Positions 35,540 to 44,733 of a DNA stretch of 64,000 nt are shown one piece after another. Origin of the DNA: Desulforapulum autotrophicum HRM2 (GTDB taxonomy: Bacteria; Desulfobacterota; Desulfobacteria; Desulfobacterales; Desulfobacteraceae); NCBI RefSeq assembly GCF_000020365.1, contig NC_012109.1, positions 1 to 64,000 on the forward strand, in the 5' to 3' direction. Within the stretch, counting starts at the first letter, position 1. Each line of letters starts with the position of its first letter. The translations under genes were made by a program, and so were the position numbers. The notes under the pieces are model-generated. The model worked only from the letters and a program-made list of their open reading frames with translations. It searched no databases and was not told where the DNA came from.

Positions 35540-35737
35540 ATGGAAGATCGTTGGTTGTCAGTAGAGGAAATTGCTCAATATCTGGGTATCAGCAAAGATA
35601 CTGTTTACACATGGATAAGCCGCAAGAAGATGCCCGCCCACAAGATTGGCCGTCTTTGGAAGTTCAGGAAAGACGAGGTCGATACCTGGGTTCGTGACGG
35701 AAAAGCAAGAAATTTCAAAGAAGGTGAAGATCAGTGA
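35540..35737 (+). CDS. Excisionase/MerR-type helix-turn-helix protein
   Basis: The protein has 65 residues. WLSVEEIAQYLGISKDTVYTWISRKKMPAHKIGRLWKFRKDEVDTWV is the standard HTH_17 (excisionase-like) domain spanning nearly the whole protein. It is the first gene of the restriction operon; its TGA overlaps the helicase GTG start, so it is probably a transcriptional regulator of the operon or a small specificity factor. Confidence 0.88.
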   Translation: MEDRWLSVEEIAQYLGISKDTVYTWISRKKMPAHKIGRLWKFRKDEVDTWVRDGKARNFKEGEDQ

Positions 35738-38700
35738 AGCACTCTTATGGAATACTTGACAACAAATCTCTGGGAAATGTTGTTTCCGAGCTCAAAGGAA
35801 ATATTGCAATTGGATGCACTCTTTCTGTGGTTTCCGCTCTATTTTCGCTTTATGCGTATGATGAGCTGAAAAAGGAGCTTTCTAAAATCAACAACTTTCG
35901 ACTCCTTGTGCCACGCCTCAATGATGAAGAGAGTTTTTTAAATAATTTGCACGGAAATCACTTGGACCGCCGCCTCCGAAATCGACTTGATGTCACTCGC
36001 ATCGCCCGGGAGTGCTCGGAGTGGCTGAAACAGAAATGTGAGGTCCGCCAGTTGCCATCATCGGTACACCAGAATCTTATTCATTTGGCTCATGCCGATA
36101 ACGGAGAACACCTTGCTATTGTGGGTAGTTCGTCTTTCACCACCGACGGTCTGGGCATTGTTCCATCAGAAGCCCATCACATGAATACCTGCTTCCGCAG
36201 TTCTGACGAAGCTCATTCACTAATCAAGTGGTTTGGTGAACTTTGGGATTCGGGAAAAAAGAGTGATGACTTTGGAGACATTCTGCAAGAAGCCCTCGCT
36301 CTCATTTACTCTGACAAGACTCCCCAGCTAATCTACTTCCTGACGCTCTTCAATATTTTCAGAGATTTTATTGCTGAACTGGAAGAAGACAAAATCATTA
36401 AAACCCAGACCGGAATTAAAAGCACTCAAGTCTGGCAGAAGCTTTACAAATTCCAGCGTGACGGTGTGCTGGGCGCCATCGATAAAATTGAACGCTATAA
36501 CGGTTGCATCATTGCAGACAGCGTGGGCTTGGGTAAAACCTTCGAAGCCTTGGCAATCATTAAATACTATGAACTGCGCAATGATAGAGTTCTGGTTTTA
36601 TGCCCTAAAAAGCTGCGGGAAAACTGGACGCTTTATACGGTAAATGACAAACGAAACATCATGGCCTCGGACAGGTTCAATTACGATGTATTGAATCATA
36701 CCGATCTAACGCGATTGCGTGGCATGTCCGGGGAGATCAATCTGGAAACCCTGAATTGGGGTAACTACGACCTGATCGTCATCGATGAGTCGCACAACTT
36801 CAGAAACAATCCGGCCCGTAAGGATGATTCTCTGACCCGTTACTCCAAACTGATGAATGACATCATCAAGGCAGGCGTAAAAACAAAAGTTCTTATGCTT
36901 TCTGCGACTCCTGTAAACAACCGGATGAACGACCTGAAAAACCAAGTGGCGTTTATTGTTGAAGCTAAAGATGAGGCTCTAAAGTCAAATGGGATTGCCA
37001 GCATTGAGCAGACGCTTAAAATGGCCCAAACTCGTTTTAACGCCTGGTTGACTCTGGATGGAAGCCAAAGGACAACAGAATCGCTGCTGGAGACCCTAAA
37101 CTTTGATTATTTCAAACTCTTAGACCTTCTGACGATTGCACGTTCCAGGAAGCATATCGAAAAATATTATGATATGTCCGAAATCGGGAAATTTCCAGAG
37201 AGGCTCAGACCCGTCAATATCAAGGCGGACATCGATACAGAGGGACGCTTCCCGGCACTTGAAAGCATCAATAGAGACATACGGCTGCTTAATTTGAGTG
37301 CCTATGCTCCTTTGAAATATGTCCTGCCGCACAAGGCTGAAGAATATAGCCGCAAGTATGACCGAAAGGTTGCCGGGGGCTCGGTCTTTAGGCAGGTTGA
37401 CCGTGAGCAGAGTTTGATTCATTTGATGCGGGTTAACCTGTTCAAACGCATGGAAAGCTCCATCAACTCCTTTACGATGACGCTGGAGAAACTTCTTGGC
37501 GAGGTGAACGGCCTGATCCAGAAAATTGCAGCCCATGACAACAACGCAGCTGTCGAAGAGTTCGATATCGAAGAGATTGAAATTGAAGATGATGCTTTCT
37601 CTCCTTTTGTAGTCGGCAAAAAAGTCAAAGTCCTCATTCAGGACATGGACAAGGTTCGCTGGAAGCAAGAGCTTGAGGAGGACCGGGAGATTCTGGAAAA
37701 GCTCATTTCATCTGCTCAGGCAGTTAAAGCCCCGCAAGATGAAAAACTGCGACGGTTGAAGGAACTGATACAGCACAAGGTGACCAACCCGATTAATCCG
37801 GGAAATAAAAAAATCATCATTTTCACCGCATTTGCGGACACCGCAAAATATCTATACGAGCATACTGCAAAATGGGCACATAGAGAGCTCGGGGTTTATT
37901 CCGCCTTGGTGACTGGCTCTGGTGAAAACAAGACTGAGATGCCCGGTATCCGAAAAGATCTGGCGGCCATTATCACCTCCTTTTCTCCTATTTCAAAAGA
38001 GCGGGATAAGATTGATTCTGCTCTCACCGCTGAGATTGACCTGCTGATCGCCACAGACTGTATTTCAGAGGGACAAAACTTGCAGGACTGCGATTATCTG
38101 ATCAACTATGACATCCACTGGAATCCGGTTCGGATCATTCAGCGCTTCGGGCGTGTTGATCGATTGGGCTCCAAGAATGACAAAATCCAGCTGGTGAATT
38201 TCTGGCCCAACATGGAGCTGGATGAATACATCAATCTGGAGGCCCGCGTTTCCGGGCGAATGGTCCTGCTTGATATTTCGGCCACCGGTGAGGAAAACGT
38301 CATTGAGTTTACCGATTCCGGGAAAATGAACGACCTCGACTATCGGCGAAAGCAGCTTGAAAAACTGCAGAACGAAGTTCTGGATATTGAGGATGTTGAG
38401 GGTGGCATTTCAATCACCGATCTTACCTTGAACGATTTCCGCATGGACCTTAGTGACTACATAAAAGAACATGAAAACCTGCTGGAGCGGATGCCACCGG
38501 GAGCTTTTGCTGTTGCCACTATTGACGACTCATTAAAGGGCGAGTTGTCTCCGGGAGTAATTTTCTGCCTTAAAAATGAAGGAGCACAAACCGTTTCGGA
38601 CACCACCTACGCCCTGTCTCCCTACTATTTAGTCTATGTATCAAACGACGGTTCTGTCATTTTGCAGTTCACCCAAACAAAAAAGATTCTGGACCTGCTG

Positions 38701-38973
38701 AAAAAGATGAGCATCCATGGAAAATCAATTAATGGTGGAGCCACCACTCGGCTTTCCAGTTTGACACGCAAGGGCTCTGATATGTCGCATTACCGCAACC
38801 TGCTATCCAAAGCGGTACAGGCCCTGACCGGCGCAGCAGAAGAACGTGGTGTAGAAAGTCTCTTCTCTCCCGGCGGAACCGTCATTAGTAAAAACAGCTT
38901 TAAGGGCATGGATGACTTTGAAGTGGTCAGCTACCTGATCCTTCTGGGTGAGGAGGCAGACGATGCCAGATAA
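35734..38973 (+). CDS. SNF2/DEAD-type helicase with N-terminal PLD-like domain
   Basis: The protein has 1079 residues. The N-terminal ~180 residues (IGCTLSVVSALFSLYAYDELKKEL ... HLAIVGSSSFTTDGLG) resemble a phospholipase D-type nuclease fold, although a full HKD motif is not clear. The helicase core has Walker A DSVGLGKTFEALAI near residue 265, VIDESHNFRN near 350, MLSATPVNNRMNDLKNQ near 390, and C-terminal motifs IATDCISEGQNLQDCDYLI and QRFGRVDRLGS. It probably remodels or degrades invading DNA together with the downstream methyltransferase/restriction proteins. The GTG start overlaps the HTH gene; the stop overlaps the DUF4391 start. Confidence 0.88.
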   Translation: MKHSYGILDNKSLGNVVSELKGNIAIGCTLSVVSALFSLYAYDELKKELSKINNFRLLVPRLNDEESFLNNLHGNHLDRRLRNRLDVTRIARECSEWLKQKCEVRQLPSSVHQNLIHLAHADNGEHLAIVGSSSFTTDGLGIVPSEAHHMNTCFRSSDEAHSLIKWFGELWDSGKKSDDFGDILQEALALIYSDKTPQLIYFLTLFNIFRDFIAELEEDKIIKTQTGIKSTQVWQKLYKFQRDGVLGAIDKIERYNGCIIADSVGLGKTFEALAIIKYYELRNDRVLVLCPKKLRENWTLYTVNDKRNIMASDRFNYDVLNHTDLTRLRGMSGEINLETLNWGNYDLIVIDESHNFRNNPARKDDSLTRYSKLMNDIIKAGVKTKVLMLSATPVNNRMNDLKNQVAFIVEAKDEALKSNGIASIEQTLKMAQTRFNAWLTLDGSQRTTESLLETLNFDYFKLLDLLTIARSRKHIEKYYDMSEIGKFPERLRPVNIKADIDTEGRFPALESINRDIRLLNLSAYAPLKYVLPHKAEEYSRKYDRKVAGGSVFRQVDREQSLIHLMRVNLFKRMESSINSFTMTLEKLLGEVNGLIQKIAAHDNNAAVEEFDIEEIEIEDDAFSPFVVGKKVKVLIQDMDKVRWKQELEEDREILEKLISSAQAVKAPQDEKLRRLKELIQHKVTNPINPGNKKIIIFTAFADTAKYLYEHTAKWAHRELGVYSALVTGSGENKTEMPGIRKDLAAIITSFSPISKERDKIDSALTAEIDLLIATDCISEGQNLQDCDYLINYDIHWNPVRIIQRFGRVDRLGSKNDKIQLVNFWPNMELDEYINLEARVSGRMVLLDISATGEENVIEFTDSGKMNDLDYRRKQLEKLQNEVLDIEDVEGGISITDLTLNDFRMDLSDYIKEHENLLERMPPGAFAVATIDDSLKGELSPGVIFCLKNEGAQTVSDTTYALSPYYLVYVSNDGSVILQFTQTKKILDLLKKMSIHGKSINGGATTRLSSLTRKGSDMSHYRNLLSKAVQALTGAAEERGVESLFSPGGTVISKNSFKGMDDFEVVSYLILLGEEADDAR

Positions 38974-39727
38974 TAAAAAAGCAGCCATTGAATATGTCTG
39001 GAATGCCATTTCCTTTCCCGAGGCGGCTCTCTTAGGCAAGCGGGTTCCTAAAAAGCAGTTTCTTGAAAGCGGCGAGCTTGTTGCCAGTGACAAAAAGTTG
39101 TTTAGGGAAAACGTGAAAAGCGTTTACTGGGAATATACCCTGAAATCCTCAACCTGTCCGGTTCTGCCCTTTAGGGATAATGAGCGGGAATATCTTGAGG
39201 TAGCAGTTCTGCAGGTCGAAATGAATTCCCCAAAAGGCCACAAACGAATTGCCGAGATCATCCACAGAGTCATCCCGTATCCCTTGATGCTGGGCTTCTA
39301 TACCGAAAGCGGAGATATAGCCCTGAGTATCGCTCCCAAGCGTTTCAGCCAGGCCGAGCATGGAGCCTTTGTGGCTGAACGGTTTTTCACCACCGGCTGG
39401 ATGAATTGTGACGGGCTGAACGAGCGGGAAGCCGCCTTTATCCAATCACTCGCGTGGAGCAATATGCCGCTTCAGAACTACGGGTCTTTATACAATGCCT
39501 GGACAGATCGGTTCACTGGATATGAGTGCTCTGTATTGTCTGGGACATTTGCCATCGGCAAAGCGGGTGATCGGCTCGAGCGGTTGACGCGTTGCCGGGA
39601 AATTGAATCAAGAATATCGGAACTGCGCGGGCAGCTTAAAAAAGCAGCTTTCAACCGGCAGGTGGAGCTGAATACACAAATCAAGAAATTTGAACAAGAG
39701 CTCAAGCAACTGGCTGCGAGTCTTTAA
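38963..39727 (+). CDS. DUF4391 protein
   Basis: About 254 residues from ATG 38963 (GAGGAGG upstream), overlapping the helicase stop by 11 bp. Features such as LPFRDNEREYLEVAVLQVEM, IIHRVIPYPLMLGFY and IALSIAPKRFSQAE ... WMNCDGLN match the DUF4391 family, which sits beside PLD-helicases and type III-like methyltransferases. The last ~50 residues are a coiled coil. The biochemical role is unknown; it may link the helicase and restriction parts. Confidence 0.8.
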   Translation: MPDNKKAAIEYVWNAISFPEAALLGKRVPKKQFLESGELVASDKKLFRENVKSVYWEYTLKSSTCPVLPFRDNEREYLEVAVLQVEMNSPKGHKRIAEIIHRVIPYPLMLGFYTESGDIALSIAPKRFSQAEHGAFVAERFFTTGWMNCDGLNEREAAFIQSLAWSNMPLQNYGSLYNAWTDRFTGYECSVLSGTFAIGKAGDRLERLTRCREIESRISELRGQLKKAAFNRQVELNTQIKKFEQELKQLAASL

Positions 39728-39743
39728 TAAGAGAGGTTTAATC

Positions 39744-41648
39744 ATGGAAAAAATGGATGGTAAAACAATGGATATCGTAGCCGAAAACGTTGGCAAGCTG
39801 AAGGAGCTGTTTCCTGAAGCCTTCACAGAAGGCAAGGTGGATTTTGAGGCACTAAAGGAAGTGCTCGGCACGTTTGTGGACGACCGCGATGAACGCTACA
39901 GCTTTACATGGAACGGTAAAAGCAAAGCCCGGATGATCGCCCAAACACCCAGCACCGGTACTTTGCGCCCCTGCAAGGAAGAATCAATTGATTGGGGCAG
40001 CACGCAGAATATTTTCATTGAAGGCGATAACCTTGAAGTGCTCAAACTCCTCCAGAAAAGCTATCACAAAAAAGTGAAGATGATCTATATCGATCCGCCA
40101 TATAACACCGGCAAGGACTTTGTTTATAAAGACAATTTCAAGGACAACATCAAAAACTACAAAGAGATTACCGGTCAGGTGGATGGTGAAGGCCGTAATC
40201 TATCCAACAACCCGGAAACCAGTGGACGCTATCATACCGACTGGCTGAATATGATGTACCCGCGTTTGAAGCTGGCGAGGAATCTTCTGAAGGATGATGG
40301 TGTGATATTCATATCAATCGATGACAATGAAGTTTCAAACCTCCGTAAAATGTGTGATGAGGTTTTTGGAGATGAAAATTTTATAGCAATTTTTCCGTGG
40401 CGGTCTAGAACGGCCAAAGCAGATGTTCCCTTTGGTGTATCCTGTGATGTTGAATGGATTGTTTGTTATGGAAAGCCGTACTTCGTTGCTGGACGATTGG
40501 GTGAACGAAAATATTATCAATCAGATGACTTTTCTGAACCATGGCGAATGCAAGACTCTACGACTAACAAAACTAAAGAAGAACGTCCGAATTCATTTTT
40601 CACGATGATTAATCCAAAAAATGGTGAAGAATTTCCTGCTAACGAAACAAGAACATGGTGTGTAACGGAGGATACATTTCCTGAGTATTATAAAAATGGG
40701 AAAATTGTATTCCCTGGAGATTATGATTTCCTGAACATAAAACGCCCAGCCTTTCGAGTATTTGAAAACGAGGATCGTGAGAAGGCTTTTAAGAAATATG
40801 GGACAGAAGAGGTTCGTATGGCAATCTCTTCATATTTGCCAGAGAAGGATGTTGGGCGAACGGAGCATGGCTCAAAGGAGATTCGCAACCTTTTCGGACC
40901 ACAAGTATTTTCTTATCCAAAACCAACAGGACTAATTAAGTTTTTTGTTGAGAATATCAGTGATCCAGATGCAATTATTATGGACTTTTTTGCCGGGTCT
41001 GGAACAACTGCTGATGCAATGATGCAACAAAATGCTTCTGATAAAGGAAATCGTAAATTTTTACTTGTCCAGCTACCGGAAGTTATCAATCCAACAAAGA
41101 ATGAGCAGCAAACAGCAGCTCAATATTGTATCCAAAATAAACTGCCCTTAAAAATCACTGAGCTGACAAAAGCACGTATTTCACTTGCTGCTGCAAAAAT
41201 CAAAGAAGAAAACCCTGAATATGATGGCGACCTTGGCTTCAAGGCTTTCAAACTCGACTCCACTAATATCAAACCGTGGGAAGTTGACTTTGATATGACG
41301 GAGCGCACCCTCGAAGACTTCATCTCCAACATCAAAACCGACCGTCGTGAGGAAGATGTCCTTTATGAAATTCTGCTCAAATACGGTCTGGATCTGACCC
41401 TGCCTATTAGCGAGCACACCATTGCCGGACAGAAGGTATTCGATATCGGCATGGGGGCACTCATTATCTGTCTTGCAGATGCCATCTCTCTCGAAGTGGT
41501 CGAAGGCATCGCCAAGCTGAAGGATGAACTCAATCCGGAAATCATGCGTGTGGTATTCAAGGACTCCGGTTTCAAAGATGATGTGGTGAAAACCAATGCG
41601 GTTCAGATTCTCAAACAGGCTGGCATTGTTGATGTAAGGAGCTTGTAA
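39744..41648 (+). CDS. mod: Type III-like DNA methyltransferase (Mod)
   Basis: The protein has 634 residues from ATG 39744. Motif IV is MIYIDPPYNTGKDFVYKDNF near residue 117 and motif I is MDFFAGSGTTADAMMQ near residue 416. The order (DPPY before FxGxG) is that of beta-class amino-methyltransferases of type III Mod subunits. The central region (residues ~210-390) is the variable target-recognition part; it is also noticeably more AT-rich than the flanks, consistent with domain exchange. It modifies adenine in an asymmetric site; the specificity is not predictable. The restriction subunit starts one base downstream. Confidence 0.92.
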   Translation: MEKMDGKTMDIVAENVGKLKELFPEAFTEGKVDFEALKEVLGTFVDDRDERYSFTWNGKSKARMIAQTPSTGTLRPCKEESIDWGSTQNIFIEGDNLEVLKLLQKSYHKKVKMIYIDPPYNTGKDFVYKDNFKDNIKNYKEITGQVDGEGRNLSNNPETSGRYHTDWLNMMYPRLKLARNLLKDDGVIFISIDDNEVSNLRKMCDEVFGDENFIAIFPWRSRTAKADVPFGVSCDVEWIVCYGKPYFVAGRLGERKYYQSDDFSEPWRMQDSTTNKTKEERPNSFFTMINPKNGEEFPANETRTWCVTEDTFPEYYKNGKIVFPGDYDFLNIKRPAFRVFENEDREKAFKKYGTEEVRMAISSYLPEKDVGRTEHGSKEIRNLFGPQVFSYPKPTGLIKFFVENISDPDAIIMDFFAGSGTTADAMMQQNASDKGNRKFLLVQLPEVINPTKNEQQTAAQYCIQNKLPLKITELTKARISLAAAKIKEENPEYDGDLGFKAFKLDSTNIKPWEVDFDMTERTLEDFISNIKTDRREEDVLYEILLKYGLDLTLPISEHTIAGQKVFDIGMGALIICLADAISLEVVEGIAKLKDELNPEIMRVVFKDSGFKDDVVKTNAVQILKQAGIVDVRSL

Positions 41649-41649
41649 G

Positions 41650-42038
41650 ATGAAGATACAATTTGATCCGAATCTGGACTTCCAGAAACAGGCCATAGAA
41701 TCCGTTGCCGGTGTATTTGAAGGGCAGGAAATCTGTCAGACCAATTTTACCGTTGCTCCGCTGCAATACACCACCCAGCAGGTTATTCCCGGGATGGAAA
41801 ACAATCTGGGTATAGGAAACCGCTTGAAACTGTTGGATGAGGATATTCATAAAAACATCCGCAAGATTCAGCTGAAAAATGGGCTGGCTCCTTCCGAAAA
41901 AATGGATTCCATGGATTTTACCGTGGAGATGGAGACCGGGACTGGGAAAACCTATGTCTATCTGCGCTCGATCTTTGAAATGAACCGGCTCTACGGATTC
42001 ACCAAGTTTATTATTGTGGTGCCCTCTATCGCCATTAA
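41650..42038 (+). pseudogene. res: Type III restriction subunit (Res), truncated after the first helicase motifs
   Basis: The gene starts one base after mod. About 130 residues remain: FDPNLDFQKQAIESVAGVFEG, DFTVEMETGTGKTYVYLRSIFE (Walker A) and FTKFIIVVPSIAIK. At 42039 the frame enters an inverted-repeat element and ends at 42120. The rest of the helicase and the endonuclease domain are absent, so restriction by this subunit must be lost while methylation and the helicase could remain. Confidence 0.9.
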
Positions 42039-42474
42039 GGGTATTTTTGCACGACCCCCAAAAAAGTATATTTTGAAGATTAACCGTGATTTTCGAGATA
42101 ACTGTATACGCTGGCTTTGAGAAATTGTAATCCTTCATTAAAGTTTTGATCAAGAGCCCTTCAGCCCAGCTTTCTCGTAGCATTGCAACACTATCCTTGT
42201 CCAGCTTCTTTCTATTATAAATCCACAATCCTCTCAAACCTGTTGGCTCATGAAAAGTAACCACGATATATAGAGAGAGCGTTGCCCAACTTAAAAAAGT
42301 CTCACTGTTAGCCTGGCTGCACATCAATATGCACGGTCGCTACGAGTTCACCAGAGCCCAGGATGTCATTGATATGCAGGCAGTCCTGTAAGAACTGCTC
42401 AAGAGATCACTCAAAGAGGAATTGGTCGTATAATCTACAAAATATACTTTTTTGGGGGTTGTACAAAAATACCC
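42039..42474. mobile_element. 436-bp inverted-repeat element truncating res
   Basis: Inverted ends of about 44 bp (GGGTATTTTTG...ACCCCCAAAAAAGTATATTTTG) lie at 42039 and 42474 with three or four differences. Inside, a plus-strand frame reads WLHINMHGRYEFTRAQDVIDMQAVL, a stop, then ELLKRSLKEELVV, possibly the end of a transposase. No target duplication was recognised. The 5747-bp tandem duplication begins inside it, so a second copy of its right half is at 48059-48221. Confidence 0.6.
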
Positions 42475-42746
42475 ATGTTGGATTGTCGGCCTGATGGTTG
42501 TATGGTGGGGGCGCCTATCTCTTCCGATTGTGGGTCCGTGTCTGCCTGTGGATCTTCGGCTATCTGCGGTATTGATAGGTACTCCATGTACTCTCTCTCT
42601 TGTTTTTCGGTTGCTGACACTCTGACACCATCATTCCAGGGAGTCTGGTCGAGGATTTCCAGGGCAGCGCATTTACCTTTCAAATGTTCAGTGATATTGC
42701 AGAGGTCGTTCATGTTCCGGGCAAATCTATCCATCTTCCAGACCAC
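42475..42746 (-). pseudogene. Fused remnants of a resolvase and the HTH gene (copy A)
   Basis: The frame starts MVWKMDRFARNMNDLCNITEHLKGKCAALEILDQ, a middle piece of a serine resolvase like 44734-45306, then runs into EYLSIPQIAEDPQADTDPQSEEIGAPTIQPSGRQSNMG, an internally deleted piece of the HTH gene at 42935. The frame ends inside the 436-bp element. No active site remains. Confidence 0.7.
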
Positions 42747-42810
42747 CAGTTTGATTGATGATCAAGAAAAAAAGATTACACAAAATGCAGATTTACAGAT
42801 GCTTCCATCT

Positions 42811-42892
42811 TGTTACTGTTGCACTTCAAATATAGACCACTCCCCATGTTACTGTTGCTTTTTTTTGGAGGCTCCCGTTTTGTTACTGTTGC
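42811..42892 (+). repeat. Triplicate TGTTACTGTTGC array, downstream (copy A)
   Basis: Exact 12-bp units start at 42811, 42847 and 42881 (spacing 36 and 34). The surrounding ~130 bp closely match the array at 43988-44068, so the HTH gene is bracketed by two direct copies of this block. Confidence 0.75.
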
Positions 42893-42934
42893 TTTTGGGT
42901 TTCAAACTCCTTTAGTGTTGGTTGATATAGAAGA

Positions 42935-43834
42935 TCACTTATTTTTATGATAAAGATTGCCAATAGTTCCTGTGGCCCAGATTGTTTTTCCAGTAAAGGT
43001 CTTCAACCCTCTGCCCTCCAGCTCGGACTTGATATCTTTCAATATCATACCCTGGGCTTTCAGCTTGAGAATCAGTTTAATGACCTGCCCTTTATACCCC
43101 TCGATGTCGACCTCCATGTCAGGGGTGACAGAACCTGTAGGTATGGTGTCGCCTCCAGTTGGTGGTAGGGTGTAGGATGGTTCCTTTTCCTTAGTGTCTT
43201 TGGGCTTCTTCAAGGATTCGCCGTTTTTTACCCCTCCAGTAGGGGTAGTGGTGGTGTCAGCCTTTATTTTGTCCGTAGGTGTCGGGGTGGTGGGAGTGTT
43301 TGGTCCTATCTTTTCTGGTGGCGACCCCATGTTGAGTGGTCGGTCTGATGGTTGTATGGTGGGGGCGTCTATCTCTTCCGATTGTGGGTCCGTGTCGGCC
43401 TGTGGATCTGGTGTAAGGATGGGGTCAGATAGAAGTTTAATTCTCACACCCTCTAAGGCTTTAATTGTCTGTCCGGCTGCTGGCAGGGTGGCTGCATTGC
43501 TGGTCAATAAAGTAGTCAACCCGCTGATGGCTGTGGTAAGGGCATCAATCTTGCCGCCCAGGATATCAAGTTTATCCGGTTGTGGTGGTGTCGGGGAGGC
43601 GACGTCATCATCTTTATTTTGCAGATTCCCGATGATCTCATTCTTTGACATGCCCCTTTCATACCATGTATAAATTTTCCCGATCAGTTCGATTGTGTTT
43701 TCAGGGTACTTGTAAACTATCCCCACCTTTATAGGGGATGGGAGGCAATCTTTAAAGCGTTTCATATATCGTCGGACAGTATTGTCGCTGATCTTTAATT
43801 TATCGGCTATCTGCGGTATTGAAAGATGCTCCAT
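42935..43834 (-). CDS. MerR-like HTH protein with a long linker (copy A)
   Basis: About 299 residues from the ATG giving MEHLSIPQIADKLKISDNTVRRYMKRFKDCLP, a MerR/HTH_17-like DNA-binding domain. A Pro/Thr-rich linker (~130-230, TPTTPTPTDKIKADTTTTPTGG) joins it to a C-terminal segment (VIKLILKLKAQGMILKDIKSELEGRGLKTFTGKTIWATGTIGNLY) that resembles the end of large serine recombinases or Rep proteins. TGTTACTGTTGC arrays lie on both sides, about 150 bp upstream and 40 bp downstream, and are candidate binding sites. A replication, partition or regulatory role is possible. The frame is open to 43900 but the internal ATG gives the HTH start. Confidence 0.6.
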   Translation of the reverse strand: MEHLSIPQIADKLKISDNTVRRYMKRFKDCLPSPIKVGIVYKYPENTIELIGKIYTWYERGMSKNEIIGNLQNKDDDVASPTPPQPDKLDILGGKIDALTTAISGLTTLLTSNAATLPAAGQTIKALEGVRIKLLSDPILTPDPQADTDPQSEEIDAPTIQPSDRPLNMGSPPEKIGPNTPTTPTPTDKIKADTTTTPTGGVKNGESLKKPKDTKEKEPSYTLPPTGGDTIPTGSVTPDMEVDIEGYKGQVIKLILKLKAQGMILKDIKSELEGRGLKTFTGKTIWATGTIGNLYHKNK

Positions 43835-43987
43835 GCGCTCTTCCTTTCTTGTTCTTCGGTTACGGACACCCTGACACCATCGCTCCATGGAGATTATCAA
43901 GAGTAGTGGTGACGGTCAAGATGTATTCGGTCCCCGACATTTGAAAAAAAGATCACACAAAATGCAGATTTACAGAGGGCTCCATTT

Positions 43988-44068
43988 TGTTACTGTTGCA
44001 CTTGAAATATAGACTACTCCCCATGTTACTGTTGCCTTTTTTTAGGACTCTCCGTTTGTTACTGTTGC
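43988..44068 (+). repeat. Triplicate TGTTACTGTTGC array, upstream (copy A)
   Basis: Exact units start at 43988, 44024 and 44057 (spacing 36 and 33). It lies ~150 bp upstream of the HTH gene. It may be an operator or iteron array. Confidence 0.75.
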
Positions 44069-44161
44069 TTTTGTTAAAAACAATAATGTAACGCTTTTTG
44101 ATCCCAAAGTTACAGGTTGGGCTTCAAACTCCTTTACAGGGGACGAAAGACAATCTTTAAT

Positions 44162-44461
44162 TCACACTAAACGATTGTGCCATTCCTGTGGGTTCCGGGA
44201 TGCATGGAAGATGCTGTAGATATATACCGTCCCTCCAGCGTGTTCATAAAAGATGGCGTATGGAAATCGCCTCACCAGTGCCCGTCGATATTCCTCGTGA
44301 ACCTTAGCGTGAAGTTCAGGCATGCGACAAATAACCTGGATACAATCGTCCACGCAGTGGAGAAACTCTTCCCCCAGACCAGGTCGACGATATTCATACC
44401 AACAATATGCCTCATCAATGTCCTGTTGTGCTTCCGGTGCGATTATTAGTTCAGCGACCAT
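44162..44461 (-). CDS. ParE/RelE-family toxin (copy A)
   Basis: The protein has 99 residues. IIAPEAQQDIDEAYCWYEYRRPGLGEEFLHCVDDCIQVICRMPELHAKVHEEYRRALVRRFPYAIFYEH is the standard plasmid-stabilization (ParE/RelE superfamily) pattern. It poisons gyrase or translation when free. Its start overlaps the antitoxin stop by 11 bp. Confidence 0.88.
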   Translation of the reverse strand: MVAELIIAPEAQQDIDEAYCWYEYRRPGLGEEFLHCVDDCIQVICRMPELHAKVHEEYRRALVRRFPYAIFYEHAGGTVYIYSIFHASRNPQEWHNRLV

Positions 44462-44675
44462 AGAGACTCCGAGTTTTGCGCTTTACATCATCCCACGAAA
44501 GCCCCGAAGTCGGGTTATTCATTAAGTTGGTCTTCCGACGAGCCAACTCCTCCTTTTGCCATTCATACACAGGAACATCTGATGGGGAAGCAGCCAGATC
44601 GTCCCAGAGATCTTCCAATAGTTGAAGCTTTTCTGGTGGACTCAGGTTGAATATAGAAACTGTATTTAAATTCAT
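44451..44675 (-). CDS. Addiction-module antitoxin (copy A)
   Basis: The protein has 74 residues from the ATG behind an AGGAGG site. IFNLSPPEKLQLLEDLWDDLAASPSDVPVYEWQKEELARRKTNLMNNP ... SWDDVKRKTRSLYGR matches the putative addiction-module component family that pairs with ParE/RelE toxins. It keeps the toxin inactive and is expected to be labile. Confidence 0.88.
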   Translation of the reverse strand: MNLNTVSIFNLSPPEKLQLLEDLWDDLAASPSDVPVYEWQKEELARRKTNLMNNPTSGLSWDDVKRKTRSLYGR

Positions 44676-44733
44676 TGTTACCTCCTGATAATAGTTTAAC
44701 TCCAACTTCAAGCGGAATCTTTAATGGTTTCAT

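Noticed and set aside
41611-42327. 238-codon minus-strand frame across res and the inverted-repeat element
   Set aside because: The 3' two thirds are antisense to res; only the start lies in unexplained DNA. No family pattern was recognised.
42811-44068. Regularly spaced 12-bp repeats as a possible CRISPR
   Set aside because: Only three short units per cluster, units too short, and spacers that are themselves duplicated; no cas genes nearby.
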